In this document: positions 21,698-32,700 of the stretch, piece after piece
How the letters are laid out: each line of letters begins with the position of its first letter
Numbering within the stretch: the stretch's first letter is position 1
Source of the DNA: Gautieria morchelliformis
Lineage: Eukaryota; Basidiomycota; Agaricomycetes; Gomphales; Gomphaceae
NCBI GenBank assembly: GCA_015179125.1
Contig: WHVA01000012.1
Span: 62,001 to 126,000, forward strand
Length of the DNA stretch: 64,000 nt
Direction: 5' to 3'
Translations under genes and position numbers: made by a program
Notes under the pieces: model-generated
The model's database searches: none
Told to the model about the DNA's origin: nothing
Seen by the model: the letters and a program-made list of their open reading frames with translations, nothing else

Positions 21698-24600
21698 TTA
21701 ATATATTCCGATTTTCTCGTTGAGGATTCTCACTCTAGGACTAGGAAGTCCTTTAGTGAGAAGATCGGCTAGCATGTGTTCCGTTGGCAGGTACACAAGC
21801 TTAATTTCTTCATCTTCGACTATATCTCTGATGAAATATAATCTAATGTCGAAATGCTTGGTCCTCATGTGTTGTTGAGTGCCATAGACAATGGCAATGG
21901 CTGATTGATTGTCTGAATAAAGTTTGATGGGACAATTCAGCGGTTGGAATACTTCAGAAATAAAGTGGCGCATCCATAAGGCTTCTTTACTCGCATGAGT
22001 CAGGGCAACGAATTCGGCTTCAGTTGATGATAGGGCTACTATGGATTGTTTTTGACAACTCCATGATACTGTCCCTCCATCAATCTGAAAAATATAAGCC
22101 GAGTATGAGTGCCTGTGTTCTTGAGAAGCCCAATCCGCATCTGAATACCCAATGAGGCCGTCTCGATTTTTCCCAAGTGTCAATTTGTAGTCCATCGTGC
22201 CTTTTAGATATTTAAAGACACGTTTGACTGCATGCCAATGTGTTGGACCTGGGTTTTCGAGGAATTGAGAAAGTAATGACACTGCGAATGCAATGTCCGG
22301 TCGAGTGGCTACTGCTGCCCACATCAATGATCCTATCGCTTGTCTGTATGGAATTCTTGACATCTTCTGTTTGTCTTCATCTGTAGAAGGGCATTGGTCT
22401 CTGGATAATTTAACGGCTGGGTCGAGAGGCGTGGAAAATGTTTTGGCATCATCCAGATTGAATTTTTTGATGATTTTTTGGATGTATGCGGCTTGTGATA
22501 TTGCAATCGATTTGTTATTCCAATCTCTTTCGATTTTGAGGTTCAAAAGCCAGTGAATCTCGCCTAGATCTTTCATACTGAAGATCTGGGCAAGGTCATG
22601 CTTTACCCCATCAAGGATTGGTTGACTCTCAGCTGTGATAGTGAGGTCATCTACTGCCGTTGCAATAATCGCATGCCCTCTCGGTCCACGTCTGCAAAAT
22701 ACAGCTCCATCCGAAGCTGATTTAGTGAATCCTAGCTTGAGAAATTCACCACTCAGACGTTTGTACCATTCCCTTCCAGACTGTTTGAGGCCGTAAAGTG
22801 CTTTCTTCAGCAGGAGGACATCATCTTTGTCTCCGGTCTCATATCCATACGGCTGTCTCATGTAAATAGGTTCTGGCAGTGTAGCATTCAAATACGCACT
22901 GTCCACATCCATTTGGTGAATAGGCCAGTTGTTCCTGGCAGCAATGGCACATATAATCCGTAAGGAAGTCATCCGAGCAACAGGTGCATAGGTTTCATTG
23001 TAGTCGACTCCAAAACTTTGTGTAAAGCCTTGGGCGACCATCCTCGATCTAGGTGTGATGGGTTCACCTTCTGGATTGCGTTTCCAGAGGAATACCCATC
23101 TATTTCCGACAATATTTGCCCCAGGAGGTGGTTTAACCACTTCCCATACACCTTTGTCGAGTAGCACCTTGTACTCTTTATCCATCGATGCTTTCCACAT
23201 AGGATCATTTAAAGCTTCATCTGCATTGCTAGGCTCAGTCTGATTCAAATCCGGCAGCACCTTATCTTTGTTTTGATCGGAGGTCGAAAGTGTACTGATG
23301 GCAAGGTTATAATCACTGATGCCGTCAGTGACAGAGGATAAATCTTGTTCGAATAATTTGTCTTGATGGTCCTCAATGTCCTCGTAAGCTAGTGTAGTGA
23401 TATCTGCACCAGCATGTCTCTTAGTTTGAGATCTTGTTACGGGACCACTTGGGGCCGGCTGCACCTGCTGCTGACGAATTCTCTCGCTTCTCCTTGTTGG
23501 AGCAGCTTCTTTAGGTCTGACATCAACAGTCTGACTGGGTTGCAGCTCTTTCAGACGTTCCTCTGGTTCATCATCATCAATTTCCTCGATCTTTGCCTCT
23601 TCGCTGACTAAGCGGCTAGGCATAGGTGCTGGCGCCGAGATGGCCTGTACCATTTTTCTGGACGTAGGTAGCTGTGACTCTTCAATAGAAATGATTGGAG
23701 CTTTGCCCCCCTTCATCTCTGAGTCAAATATAACATTCCGCTCGACAGAAACCTTCTGAGAGTCAGGCCAGTAGATGCAGTGACCATGGCTCTGTCCAGA
23801 GATTCCTATCCACCGAGCTCTTTTGGCACGGGCTGCTAGTTTGTTTCCCTCTTTGACTTTAACGTAGACTTCAATTCCCCACACGTGTATGTCTTTCAGG
23901 TTCGGTTTCTCATGATGGATCATTTCAAAAGGGGTTTTATCTGGCAAAGCTCTTGTGTGTGTCCGATTCCTAAGATAGTTGGCATGCAAAATTGCATGCC
24001 CCCATAGAGTCTTAGGAAGACTTGATTCCAATAGCATGGCACGAGCTCTTTCAACTAGAGTTCGGTTTAAACGTTCAGCAACACCATTTGACTCTGGGGT
24101 GTCGTGCACGGTTAACCGATGCTTCGTGCCTTGCTTGGCTAAATGCTGTTCAAATTCCGAGCTTGTATATTCGCCCCCTCTGTCGGAAACAAGTGCTTTG
24201 ATGTGCACGTTCCTCTGTCGAAGCATCAAAGCCTCGTAGAGTTTGTATTTTGAAAATGCTTCCGATTTGTTTGCCATCAAATAGATAACCGATTCTCTTG
24301 AGTAGTCGTCGATGAAAGACACATAATAGGATTTCTTGTCAATTGTGGAGTGTCTCGCTGGTCCCCAGACATCAGAATAAATTCTGTCACCGAATTTTGA
24401 TGATTGGCTTCTGGGTTCCTGAGGAAGTGATTTACGTGCAATCTTCGCCTGAATGCACGCATCGCAAACAACCTTGTCACCTTTTGAGCTCAATTCAATG
24501 CCTAATATCATGCCACGGTTGAGCAAGTGCTGTAGGGACTTTTGTGAAATGTGCCCCATTTTTTGATGTATTTCCATGGCTGATGTGCATACATGCGCTT

Positions 24601-25948
24601 CGGCACTTGTGTGTTGTAAGTCAAATCGATATAAGCCATTCATCTTCGGCGCTTGCATCAATATCCTGCCTTTACGATTGGATATTGTGCATTTCTGATC
24701 AGCTATTTGTGTGTTATAGCCTGCATCATCGCACCGGCCGATCGAGATCAGGGTAACAGCCATTTTGGGCGCATAGAACGTATCCTTCAATGTAATGTTC
24801 ACAGTCTTATCTCCAACCTTGTTAGATAGCACGAGTGAGCCTGAACCGAAGGCATCAAAAGTGCCTTTGTTGGCTGCACGAATTGTGCGCGGCTGTGAGA
24901 ATGGACTGTAATCCCTCAATAAATTCTTGTGAGGGGTCATATGTGCGGTCGTTCCAGTGTCGAGGATAACAACAGTGTCCAGAGATAAACTACTCAAATT
25001 AGAGCAGTCGAAGTTGGCAAAAGCGGCTGGACTGCTACTCTCATCCTCCTCAGAGGACACTTCTTCGGCAACATTCGCCTTGGCTTTGCCCTTCTTCTTT
25101 TTGGCTTTGGCTTTCTTCTTCTGACGTGGCCCCTGGCCTTCTTTACCACCTCCTTTAGCCCAGCAACTCTCTATAGCATGTCCAGGCTTGTGGCAATTAG
25201 TGCATGCAGGCACCTTCGGGTCTTTCCGGCCCTTCTGCCCTTTCGTAGATGAACCAATAAATGCCTGCTCTTCTTGTGAAATATTGAGGGTCTTTCTCCT
25301 GTCATATTGAGCCTTTAGTACTCTGATAATATCATCAGGCACTAAGGGCATTCCACATTCTTCGAGCGACGTGGTAAGGGCATTCATAACTGCCTCATAG
25401 GAGGGTGGAAGTGATGCAAGGATAATGTCGGTGAACTCTCCTTCAGAAATTCTGGCTCCCATCTCATTGAGACGAGCATAGAGGTCTTGGGCCTTGTCCA
25501 AGTGATCTCTCAAGTCTCCATCCTCAGGACACCTCATACTGCGAAGCTGTCTCTGTAGGTTGGTGAGGACCATCTTGGGCTTTTTGGTCATCTCATTGAC
25601 CAATGCATCCCAGACTTCTTTTGCTGTATGTCTCTTCTGTAGCATCAGAGCTAGTGACTCTGACACTGAGACGATTATTTGGGTTTTGGCCTGTCCTTCT
25701 CTGGCAAGATACTTCTCCAGCTTCTCCTCAGCCTTCTCAATCTGAGTTTCCTCAGCTTCTGTGAGAATATGGCCTGGGGGCATGACTGGAGGATCAGGAG
25801 GTCGAATGGCTCTCCCTTCTATATGCCTGAGTAGATTTTTGGACTCAAAATAACTTGTGAGAGTAGCTCGCCACAGAGGCCAATTACTTCCATCTGTTGC
25901 AAGCTTCTCCACACCCAAAAGCTTCTGCGAAGTGTCTGCGGGGCCCAT
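21698..25948 (-). CDS. Cop#1 Gag-Pol polyprotein (copia type)
   Basis: A single 1,416-codon ORF from the ATG at 25,948 (MGPADTSQKLLG) to 21,698; a longer read from 25,963 would start inside the LTR. Domains: copia gag (about 15-220), CCHC knuckle CTNCHKPGHAIESC (about 250), protease LDTGTTAHM (about 328), GAG-pre-integrase HHCC segment (about 450-515), integrase with YSDVWG, DRGGEYTS and ESNGVAERLN (520-670), RVT_2 reverse transcriptase with MDVDSAYLNA and AVDDLTI (945-1,120), and RNase H with YSDADW, STEAEF and SDNQSA (1,270-1,400). The catalytic RT tetrad is AVDD rather than the usual YVDD; Cop#2 shares it. Gag and Pol lie in one frame without a frameshift, as in many copia elements. All key acidic residues are visible. 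Confidence 0.96.
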   Translation of the reverse strand: MGPADTSQKLLGVEKLATDGSNWPLWRATLTSYFESKNLLRHIEGRAIRPPDPPVMPPGHILTEAEETQIEKAEEKLEKYLAREGQAKTQIIVSVSESLALMLQKRHTAKEVWDALVNEMTKKPKMVLTNLQRQLRSMRCPEDGDLRDHLDKAQDLYARLNEMGARISEGEFTDIILASLPPSYEAVMNALTTSLEECGMPLVPDDIIRVLKAQYDRRKTLNISQEEQAFIGSSTKGQKGRKDPKVPACTNCHKPGHAIESCWAKGGGKEGQGPRQKKKAKAKKKKGKAKANVAEEVSSEEDESSSPAAFANFDCSNLSSLSLDTVVILDTGTTAHMTPHKNLLRDYSPFSQPRTIRAANKGTFDAFGSGSLVLSNKVGDKTVNITLKDTFYAPKMAVTLISIGRCDDAGYNTQIADQKCTISNRKGRILMQAPKMNGLYRFDLQHTSAEAHVCTSAMEIHQKMGHISQKSLQHLLNRGMILGIELSSKGDKVVCDACIQAKIARKSLPQEPRSQSSKFGDRIYSDVWGPARHSTIDKKSYYVSFIDDYSRESVIYLMANKSEAFSKYKLYEALMLRQRNVHIKALVSDRGGEYTSSEFEQHLAKQGTKHRLTVHDTPESNGVAERLNRTLVERARAMLLESSLPKTLWGHAILHANYLRNRTHTRALPDKTPFEMIHHEKPNLKDIHVWGIEVYVKVKEGNKLAARAKRARWIGISGQSHGHCIYWPDSQKVSVERNVIFDSEMKGGKAPIISIEESQLPTSRKMVQAISAPAPMPSRLVSEEAKIEEIDDDEPEERLKELQPSQTVDVRPKEAAPTRRSERIRQQQVQPAPSGPVTRSQTKRHAGADITTLAYEDIEDHQDKLFEQDLSSVTDGISDYNLAISTLSTSDQNKDKVLPDLNQTEPSNADEALNDPMWKASMDKEYKVLLDKGVWEVVKPPPGANIVGNRWVFLWKRNPEGEPITPRSRMVAQGFTQSFGVDYNETYAPVARMTSLRIICAIAARNNWPIHQMDVDSAYLNATLPEPIYMRQPYGYETGDKDDVLLLKKALYGLKQSGREWYKRLSGEFLKLGFTKSASDGAVFCRRGPRGHAIIATAVDDLTITAESQPILDGVKHDLAQIFSMKDLGEIHWLLNLKIERDWNNKSIAISQAAYIQKIIKKFNLDDAKTFSTPLDPAVKLSRDQCPSTDEDKQKMSRIPYRQAIGSLMWAAVATRPDIAFAVSLLSQFLENPGPTHWHAVKRVFKYLKGTMDYKLTLGKNRDGLIGYSDADWASQEHRHSYSAYIFQIDGGTVSWSCQKQSIVALSSTEAEFVALTHASKEALWMRHFISEVFQPLNCPIKLYSDNQSAIAIVYGTQQHMRTKHFDIRLYFIRDIVEDEEIKLVYLPTEHMLADLLTKGLPSPRVRILNEKIGIY

Positions 25949-25953
25949 AACCC
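25941..25953 (-). promoter_or_regulatory. Cop#1 primer-binding site overlapping the start codon
   Basis: Minus-strand GGGTTATGGGCCC, 1 nt from the 5' LTR. It is the complement of an initiator-tRNA-Met anticodon arm of the form GGGCCCATAACCC, the site used by Drosophila copia for half-tRNA priming. The ATG within it (25,948-25,946), complement of the CAT anticodon, is also the gag start codon. Confidence 0.7.
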
Positions 25954-25954
25954 T

Positions 25955-26443
25955 TGTTAGCAACTAGGGGCTATGGCAGGGAAGGTTCGGTAGAGTTCTT
26001 AGAAAGCTAAAATCAAATACACTCTCTCAGTGAATTTATTGTCACTGATGTATTAATACAATACCTAAAATCAAATACACTACATGATTTTCAGTCAACA
26101 TGCTATGTAAATATGAAAGATACTACTCGCCTCTCTCAGTGAATTTATTGTCACTGAGAGAGGAGTGTAATCCTGTCTCAGAAGGCATATACTTGCACCC
26201 GGCCCTTTAGCGCCCAAGGGCTCGCGCGTCGAAGTCATTTCAAACTCCGCTGGGTGCAGCCGCCTGTGAAAATAGAAATAACAGAATGGAATGGAGAGAT
26301 AGGGAGTGACTAGAAAATTTCGAAAATAAGCAGGGGAGTGGATGCATGGTACAAGAACAGTATGAGAAAATATTGAAACACCACACAATAAATTGAATAT
26401 ATTATGCTTGATGTTGGGTGCAGGAGCATAAATGCACCCAACA
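25955..26443 (-). repeat. 5' LTR of Cop#1
   Basis: 489 bp; identical by eye to the 3' LTR except for 5 extra bases near 26,385. It contains the same inverted repeats. Confidence 0.95.
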
Positions 26444-26448
26444 ACCCC

Positions 26449-27617
26449 CCTGGCCAATTGAAGCCAGGAGGACAAGTCTCATGACTTGTCCTCACCCTCT
26501 CCCTACACCTGCAGAGAGAGATGCTGTCATCCCACGATGAAGGCACTAGAAAAAAGGAAAAAGCTGCCAAGCGCTGGGGGTCCAAACAGACATACACGGC
26601 GCTTGATGGCTGCTACCACAACCATCGTCTGTGAGGATGACGACATCCCTCACTTGCACGAGGAACGGATGGACCAGATTGCCGACCTCATCGGCGGTAT
26701 CCTGGTGGAACTCCCTCCCTTATGGGAGGTGAATCACGAGATCAATCTTATTGATCCTGACAAATGCATGCGGTATCGACTACCCAAGTGTCCCGAACAC
26801 TTCCATGAGGAATTGTCTGTAAAGTTAGAACGATACACCACCGCGAAGTGGTGGATACCAGCAGTGGCCCATCACGCAGTGCCAATGCTGTGTGTACGGA
26901 AGAAAAATGGTACGTTACATACCATCTTCAACCTGCAACAGCAGAATGAGAACACGGTGAAGGATGTGACACCCTTCCCGGATCAGGATGTTATCAGGAG
27001 CGATGTCACTCACTGCAAATACAGGACAAAACTCAATATGTCAGAGGCATACAAGCAAATCAGTATTCGTCCTGAAGACGTCCCAAAGATGGCCTTTGCA
27101 ACGATCCTTGGCACATTTAGGAGCCAAGTGATACAGATGGGGGACTGCAACCCCCCATTGACGTTTCAACATCTCAGGACGTCAATATTCCACGACTGCA
27201 TAGGTCGCTTCGTCCATGTCTACATGGATGATATTTTCATCTTCTCGCACTCGATACAAGAGCACGAGGAACACCTCCGCATAGTCTTCAACAGACTACG
27301 GAGCAGCCATCTCTTCTTAAGTAAAAAGAAGGTTGATCTCTATTTGGAAAGAATGGAGTGCCTTGGCCATATCATAGATGGCCATGGGGTTCATGTGGAT
27401 GGTGACAAAATGCAATGCATCCACGAGTGGAGGAGGCCTCGCACGTTTAACAATGTGCAGAGATTCCTTGGCCTCTTCCAATACCTGGCACACTACATGC
27501 CAGACGTCAGCGCATACACCACTCCCTTATTGGGATGTGTGCGCAACAACCGTCCATTTGAATGGACGCCATTGCTGGACAAATGCTTCCACCGCATAAG
27601 GGCACTGGCCTGCAAGG
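26449..27617 (+). pseudogene. GyC#1 reverse transcriptase
   Basis: Pol continues after Cop#1. A basic N-terminal stretch (MKALEKRKK, PNRHTRR) is followed by the gypsy RT: LPKCPEHFHEEL, VRKKNGTLHTIFN, LNMSEAYKQI (motif A Asp replaced by Asn/Ser context), FVHVYMDDIFIFSH (catalytic YMDD, about 27,220) and the connection LGLFQYLAHYMP. The frame is open from 26,486 to ALACK at 27,617, where LTR-D enters. Excising LTR-D with one CAAGG joins it in frame to the RNase H at 36,815. A TGA in the basic N-terminus (about 26,460) again fits CGA to TGA. Confidence 0.88.
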
Positions 27618-27720
27618 TGTCATGACCCGTATATTTCCCTTGCCCCATGGTCACTGTTCCTCATCTCATCATTCCTCTTGCATCTTCGCCTGAGTTTGCC
27701 ATGCCCTCCGACCAGTCCCC

Positions 27721-28218
27721 TGTTGGGTGCATTTATGCTCCTGCACCAAAATCAAGCATAATATATTCAATTTACTGTATGGTGTTTCAATTTCTTCTCA
27801 TATTGTTCTTGTACCATGCATTCATTTCTCTGTTTATTTTCGAAATTTTCCAGTCACTCCCTACCTCTCCATTTCATTTTGTTATTTCTACTTTCATAGG
27901 CGGCTGCACCCAGCGGAGTCTGAAATGACTTCGACGCGCGAGCTCTTGGGCGCTAAAGGGCCGGGTAGTAGTACATGCACAGTGAGACAGATTTCCCCCT
28001 CTCTCAGTGACAACTAAATTCACTGAGAGAGGCAAGTAAATTAGTCTAGTGTTCCTTCGATTTATTGACCTAGAAATCCTTTGTAGTGAATTAATTTCTA
28101 GGTAATGTATAATATATTTAGAGTGACAACTAAATTCACTGAGAGAGTGAATTAATTTCTAGTCTATTCTTTTGAGCAACAAGTCCATACCTACTGCCTA
28201 TAATTCCTGTCTACTACA
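27721..28218 (+). repeat. 5' LTR of Cop#2
   Basis: 498 bp, TGTTGGGTGCATTTATGC to CTACTACA. Inverted repeat CCTCTCTCAGTGA (27,998-28,010) / TCACTGAGAGAGG (28,020-28,032), with a second partial copy of the same motif near 28,120-28,147. Confidence 0.95.
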
Positions 28219-28231
28219 GGGTTATGGGCCC
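28219..28231 (+). promoter_or_regulatory. Cop#2 primer-binding site overlapping the start codon
   Basis: GGGTTATGGGCCC lies immediately after the LTR, same as in Cop#1, with the gag ATG at 28,224-28,226 inside it. Complementary to an initiator-tRNA-Met anticodon arm of the form GGGCCCATAACCC. Confidence 0.7.
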
Positions 28232-29785
28232 CGGAGACACTTCTGAGAAGCTATTGGGTGTTGAGAAGCTTGCTACTGATGGAAGTAATTGGCCATTGTG
28301 GTGAGCCACTCTCATCAGCTATTTCGAGTCCAAAAATCTACTCAAGCATGTAGAAGGGAGAGTCACTCGACCTCCTGATCCTCCAGTCATGCCCCCAGGC
28401 CATATCCTTACAGAAGATGAGGAAACTCAGATGGACAAGGCTGAGGAGAAGCTGGAGAGATATCTTGCTAGAGAAGGACAAGCCAAGACCCAAATCATCG
28501 TCTCAGTGTCAGAGTCATTAGCCCTGATGCTACAGAAGCAAAAGACAGCAAAAGAGACTTGGGATGCACTGGTCAATGAAATGACCAAAAAGCCCAAGAT
28601 GGTCCTCACCAGCCTGCAGAGACAACTCCGCAGTATGAGATGTCCTGAGGATGGAGACTTGAGAGATCATTTGGACAAGGCCCAAGACCTATATGCTCGT
28701 CTTAATGAGATGGGAGCCAGAGTTTCTGAAGAAGAATTCATGGACATTATCCTTGCGTCACTTCCACCATCCTATGAGGCAGTCATGAACACCCTTACCA
28801 CTTCGCTTGAAGAATGCGGGATGCCATTAGTCCCTGATAATATTATTAGGGTACTAAAGGCTCAGTATGCCAGGAAGAAAACACTCCCGCAAGAAGAGCA
28901 GGTGTTTATTGGTTCATCTACTAAGAAGGACCAAAAGGGGCAGAAGGCGCATATATGCACCAACTGCAAAAAGCCTGGACATTCCATTGAAAATTGCTGG
29001 GCCAAGGAAGGTGGTAAAGAAGGTCAAGGACCACGTCAGAAGAAAAAAGCCAAAGGCAAGAAGAAGAAGAAGGGTAAAGCAAAAGTAAATGTTGCCGAAG
29101 AAGAGACCTCTTCTGAGGAAAGTGATGATGGGCACCTTGCCTTCACCAATTTCAACAAGTGCTCTAATTTCAATCTGAGCACATCCTCAGGAGTTATAGT
29201 CATACTCGACACCGGAACGACATCGCATATGACTCCTCATAAAAATTTATTGAGGAACTACTGTCAATTCTCACAGCCGAGGACTATCCGAGCAGCCAAC
29301 AAAGGCACTTTTGATGCCTTCGGTTCAGGACTGCTTGTATTATCCAATAAGGTTGGAGATAAAACAGTAGAAGTCACTTGCAAGATACATACTATGCTCC
29401 AAAAATTGCTGCTACCCTCGTCTCGATCGGTCGGTGCGATGATGCTGGCTACGATATTCGACTCGGTGGCCAGAAATGCACAATATCTAATACTGCTGGA
29501 AAGGTATTGATGCAAGCACCGAAGGTCAATGGCTTATATCGACTAGACCTCCAGTCACCAAGTGCTCAAGCCCATATGTGTTTGTCTGCCATGGAAATTC
29601 ATCAAAAAATGGGGCACATCTCACAAAAGTCCCTACAACATCTATTAAATCGTGGCATGATATTGGGCATTGAACTGAGCTCCACCGATAGAATTGTCTG
29701 TGATGCGTGTATTAGGGCCAAGATTGCACGCAAACCTCTTCCTCGAGAACCCAGAGACCGAACATAAAAATTTGGTGACAGAATT
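28224..29785 (+). pseudogene. Cop#2 gag-protease-pre-integrase
   Basis: ATG at 28,224 (MGPGDTSEKLLG). A TGA at 28,302 stands where Cop#1 has Arg (WPLWRATL), i.e. CGA to TGA. The gag continues in the same frame with the knuckle CTNCKKPGHSIENC (about 28,955) and protease LDTGTTSHMT (about 29,205). One G missing near 29,375 shifts the frame, after which the HHCC segment (MGHISQKSLQHLLNRG, CDACIRAKIA) is readable to 29,785, where CACTA sequence begins. Confidence 0.9.
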
Positions 29786-32700
29786 GGCATACGCACTCTC
29801 GACCTGTTCTGAGGAATACGAGCATGAGCTGGATGACATTTGTTTTTCACCAGATGTAGGTATGGGGAGCGAGGAAGGTGATGAAGGTGAGAGGTTGGTT
29901 TGGTGATGAAGATGAGAGTGTGAAAGAACGTGCTTATATAGCTCTGCGGAAGTCGAAATGACATTAGCAATTTTTTCTAGTCCCGCATGCAGGACAACTG
30001 GTTGACTCACTCAGGGGCTTGAAAATTCTGTAAGAGGTAAGTGCGTTCTAATCCCAGAAGTGCGTGCTCGTTCTAATCCCACACCAGGACCATCCTCCAT
30101 GGCGGGCAAGGAACCGTGCCTCTGTGTGCCCTCTTGCACCAAGGCGCTGGGACGAGTTCAACGTGAACGTCACTGGAAGCGGGTGCAAGCTGCACTAGGC
30201 CGTGCAAGCGACTCGTCGGATACTGGAAGCCCTAGTAGCACCAGTGGAGATCCGGATGTGCTCAACTCAGTTCCAGGGGATTTCTATCGAGACGATGGTT
30301 CCCTCGTTCAAGATATAGATCTCGACAATCACGCCATCGCATTCGATAACGAACTGGTCAATGATGACTACATTGCCGGCACTAACAGCTCAGACAGTGA
30401 GGCAGAAGACGCGGAGGGGCCAATCCCACCACTCGTTGAATCAGAGGATGAGAATGATGCTGAGGAAGAAGAGGTCGAAGATGAGATAACTGACGAAAAC
30501 TTGGTGCAAGTACTTGAGGAGCGGTTTGGTGATCAATGGAGAGAGCAGATGAACCAGCTTCGTAAGTGACATACCGTTCAATGACAGTGCAACGACTTAC
30601 ATTAGACATCAACCAGGAGGCGAACTGCTCACTGATGCAGACCTAGATAACATCAGCGCCTTCGCATTGCATATGGAGGGTTCAGGCCTCCCTCGTTCAA
30701 CTTATCAAAACCTGTGGAAATTCTTTAGACACAAGCTGAATCTCGACTCCGAATACCTCATGTACCGTAGGATCGAGTTCCTATCTGGCGCCAAACCCAC
30801 CTTTTACGACATGTGCAAGGTCTCCTGCTGCCTGTTCGCCGGTCCTCTTACAAACTGCACCGTATGCCCCTCCTGTGGGGCGGCACACTACCACCTTAAT
30901 GGCAAACCACTGGCACGATTCTCTTACCTGCCAATCATCCCTCGAATCCAGGCTTGGTACGCGAGCCTTCCCATGATCGAACAGCTGAAGTACCGAAGTC
31001 GTCACACACACACACCCGGCGAATATGCCGATGTATTCGATGGGTCGAATTACTGCATAATGCTCAACTCGCGAGTAGTATTAGAGGGGATAGCACTCCC
31101 TCACAAGTATTTTTCTGATTCGAGGGACATTGCGTTTGGTGGATCTACAGATGGATTCCAGGTGAGTGTACAACAATTTATACACTGGCACAAGGCTCAA
31201 ACAGCGGATAGATATTTGCTGTTCGGCCTGCACTTGGCAAGCGCAAGAGTAACTCATCATGGCCACTTATCCTTGTCAACTTCAACTTACCACCTGAAAT
31301 ACGCACACGCACGGAAAATTTAATCCCCCTCGGCGTGATCCCCGGTCCCCACAGTCCCGATGCCCTCGACTCTTTTTTCTTCCCTTTCATCGAGGAATGC
31401 AAATTACTCGCACGTGGTGTCCGAACCTATGATGCGATCACAACGGAGAGCTTTGATTTGCATGCGTATTTGATTACCTTTTCAGGTGACCTGCCGGCAA
31501 TCTCAAAGCTCCTCTGTCTGCGTGGTCATGGTGCCTACTGCCCCTGCCGCTGCTGCCTAATCAAGGGTGAAAGGATACAGGGTACATCAAACACGAAGTA
31601 CTACCCTGTCCTTGTACCTCCTCGACGGCGTGGCGAGCAACAGAAGGAGCCGTATGACCCCCTCAACCTTCCCCTGCGAACAAGGGAGAATTTGCAGGAA
31701 CAACTCATCGAAATAAGCCAAGCGGCTGCTGTTGGTAGGCGTGATTTGGGGATGGAATATGGTATCAATCGCCTGTCCATGTTCTTGCGCATTCCATCCA
31801 TCCATTTTCCTCAGTCATTTCCACACGACATAATGCATCTATTCTTCGAAAATATCTGCCCATCCTTAGTCGATCAGTGGACGGGCTCTCGCAAATTCAA
31901 AGGCCGAGCTCCTGTGGACCCTGGATTCCAAATAGCGTCCCACATATGGGAGCAGATCGGGCGTGAGACAGCCGAAGCATTCAAGACCATTCCCTCGGAA
32001 TTCGTTGGAGCCATGCCCGATATCACCACTTCTAAATATAAAGCAGAGTATTGGTCCTTTTGGTTCCAATATCTGGGGCCTGTTCTACTCCGCAATCGCT
32101 TCCCCAATGCCAAATATTACCGACATTATTGCGACCTTGTGGCGATCATCAAACGCTGTCTCCAGTTCACAATATCTGCGCAAGAAGTCGACGAGTTGGA
32201 GGCATCTATAATTAAATGGGTGGAGGAATATGAAAGGTATGACTTGCTTTCATCAAATTGAATGATATCTCAGCGCATACCTGCAGGTGGTACTATGGGT
32301 ATGACCAGAAGAATTTATGAGCGTGTAACTTCAACATCCACGCACTTCTTCATATCCCGGATTACATCCGGTGGTGTGGACCGGCTTGGACAACATGAGC
32401 ATTCCCAATGGAGCATTACTGCGGCAAGTTAGGCACTCACATTACCTCACGGCTTCATCCCTATGCGACTCTAGCGATGTACGTCAAGCGCAGTGCGCAG
32501 CTCACACAGCTCAAAATGTGTTATTCGCGTGTCCGGGATCTGCTGTCCTCTGACCGGACCGAAGGAGGGCTTACAGCCACTGAGAAGCAATACGAAGCTT
32601 GTGAGTAAACACTGGCTCAACTTGTCTATTGTCAGCTAATTATTTCCATGGTACAAAAGTCCCAAGCACTATACTGCGTTCCCCTCGTAAGCAAAACTTC

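Larger units (their letters stand above)
21201..26443 (-). mobile_element. Cop#1: intact Ty1/copia retrotransposon
   Basis: 5,243 bp, minus strand, LTRs 25,955-26,443 (5') and 21,201-21,684 (3'), target duplication ACCCC (21,196-21,200; 26,444-26,448). It encodes one uninterrupted polyprotein with all copia domains in order PR-IN-RT-RH. By eye the two LTRs differ only by a 5-nt indel (CCACA near 26,385). This is the only element in the window that looks capable of transposition. It interrupts GyC#1 between protease and RT. Confidence 0.96.

Noticed and set aside
26095..26597. ORFs within copia LTRs ([14 protein letters not shown] and MLHPTSSIIYSIYC-type)
   Set aside because: They recur wherever the LTR occurs, on both strands; they are LTR sequence read as protein, not genes.
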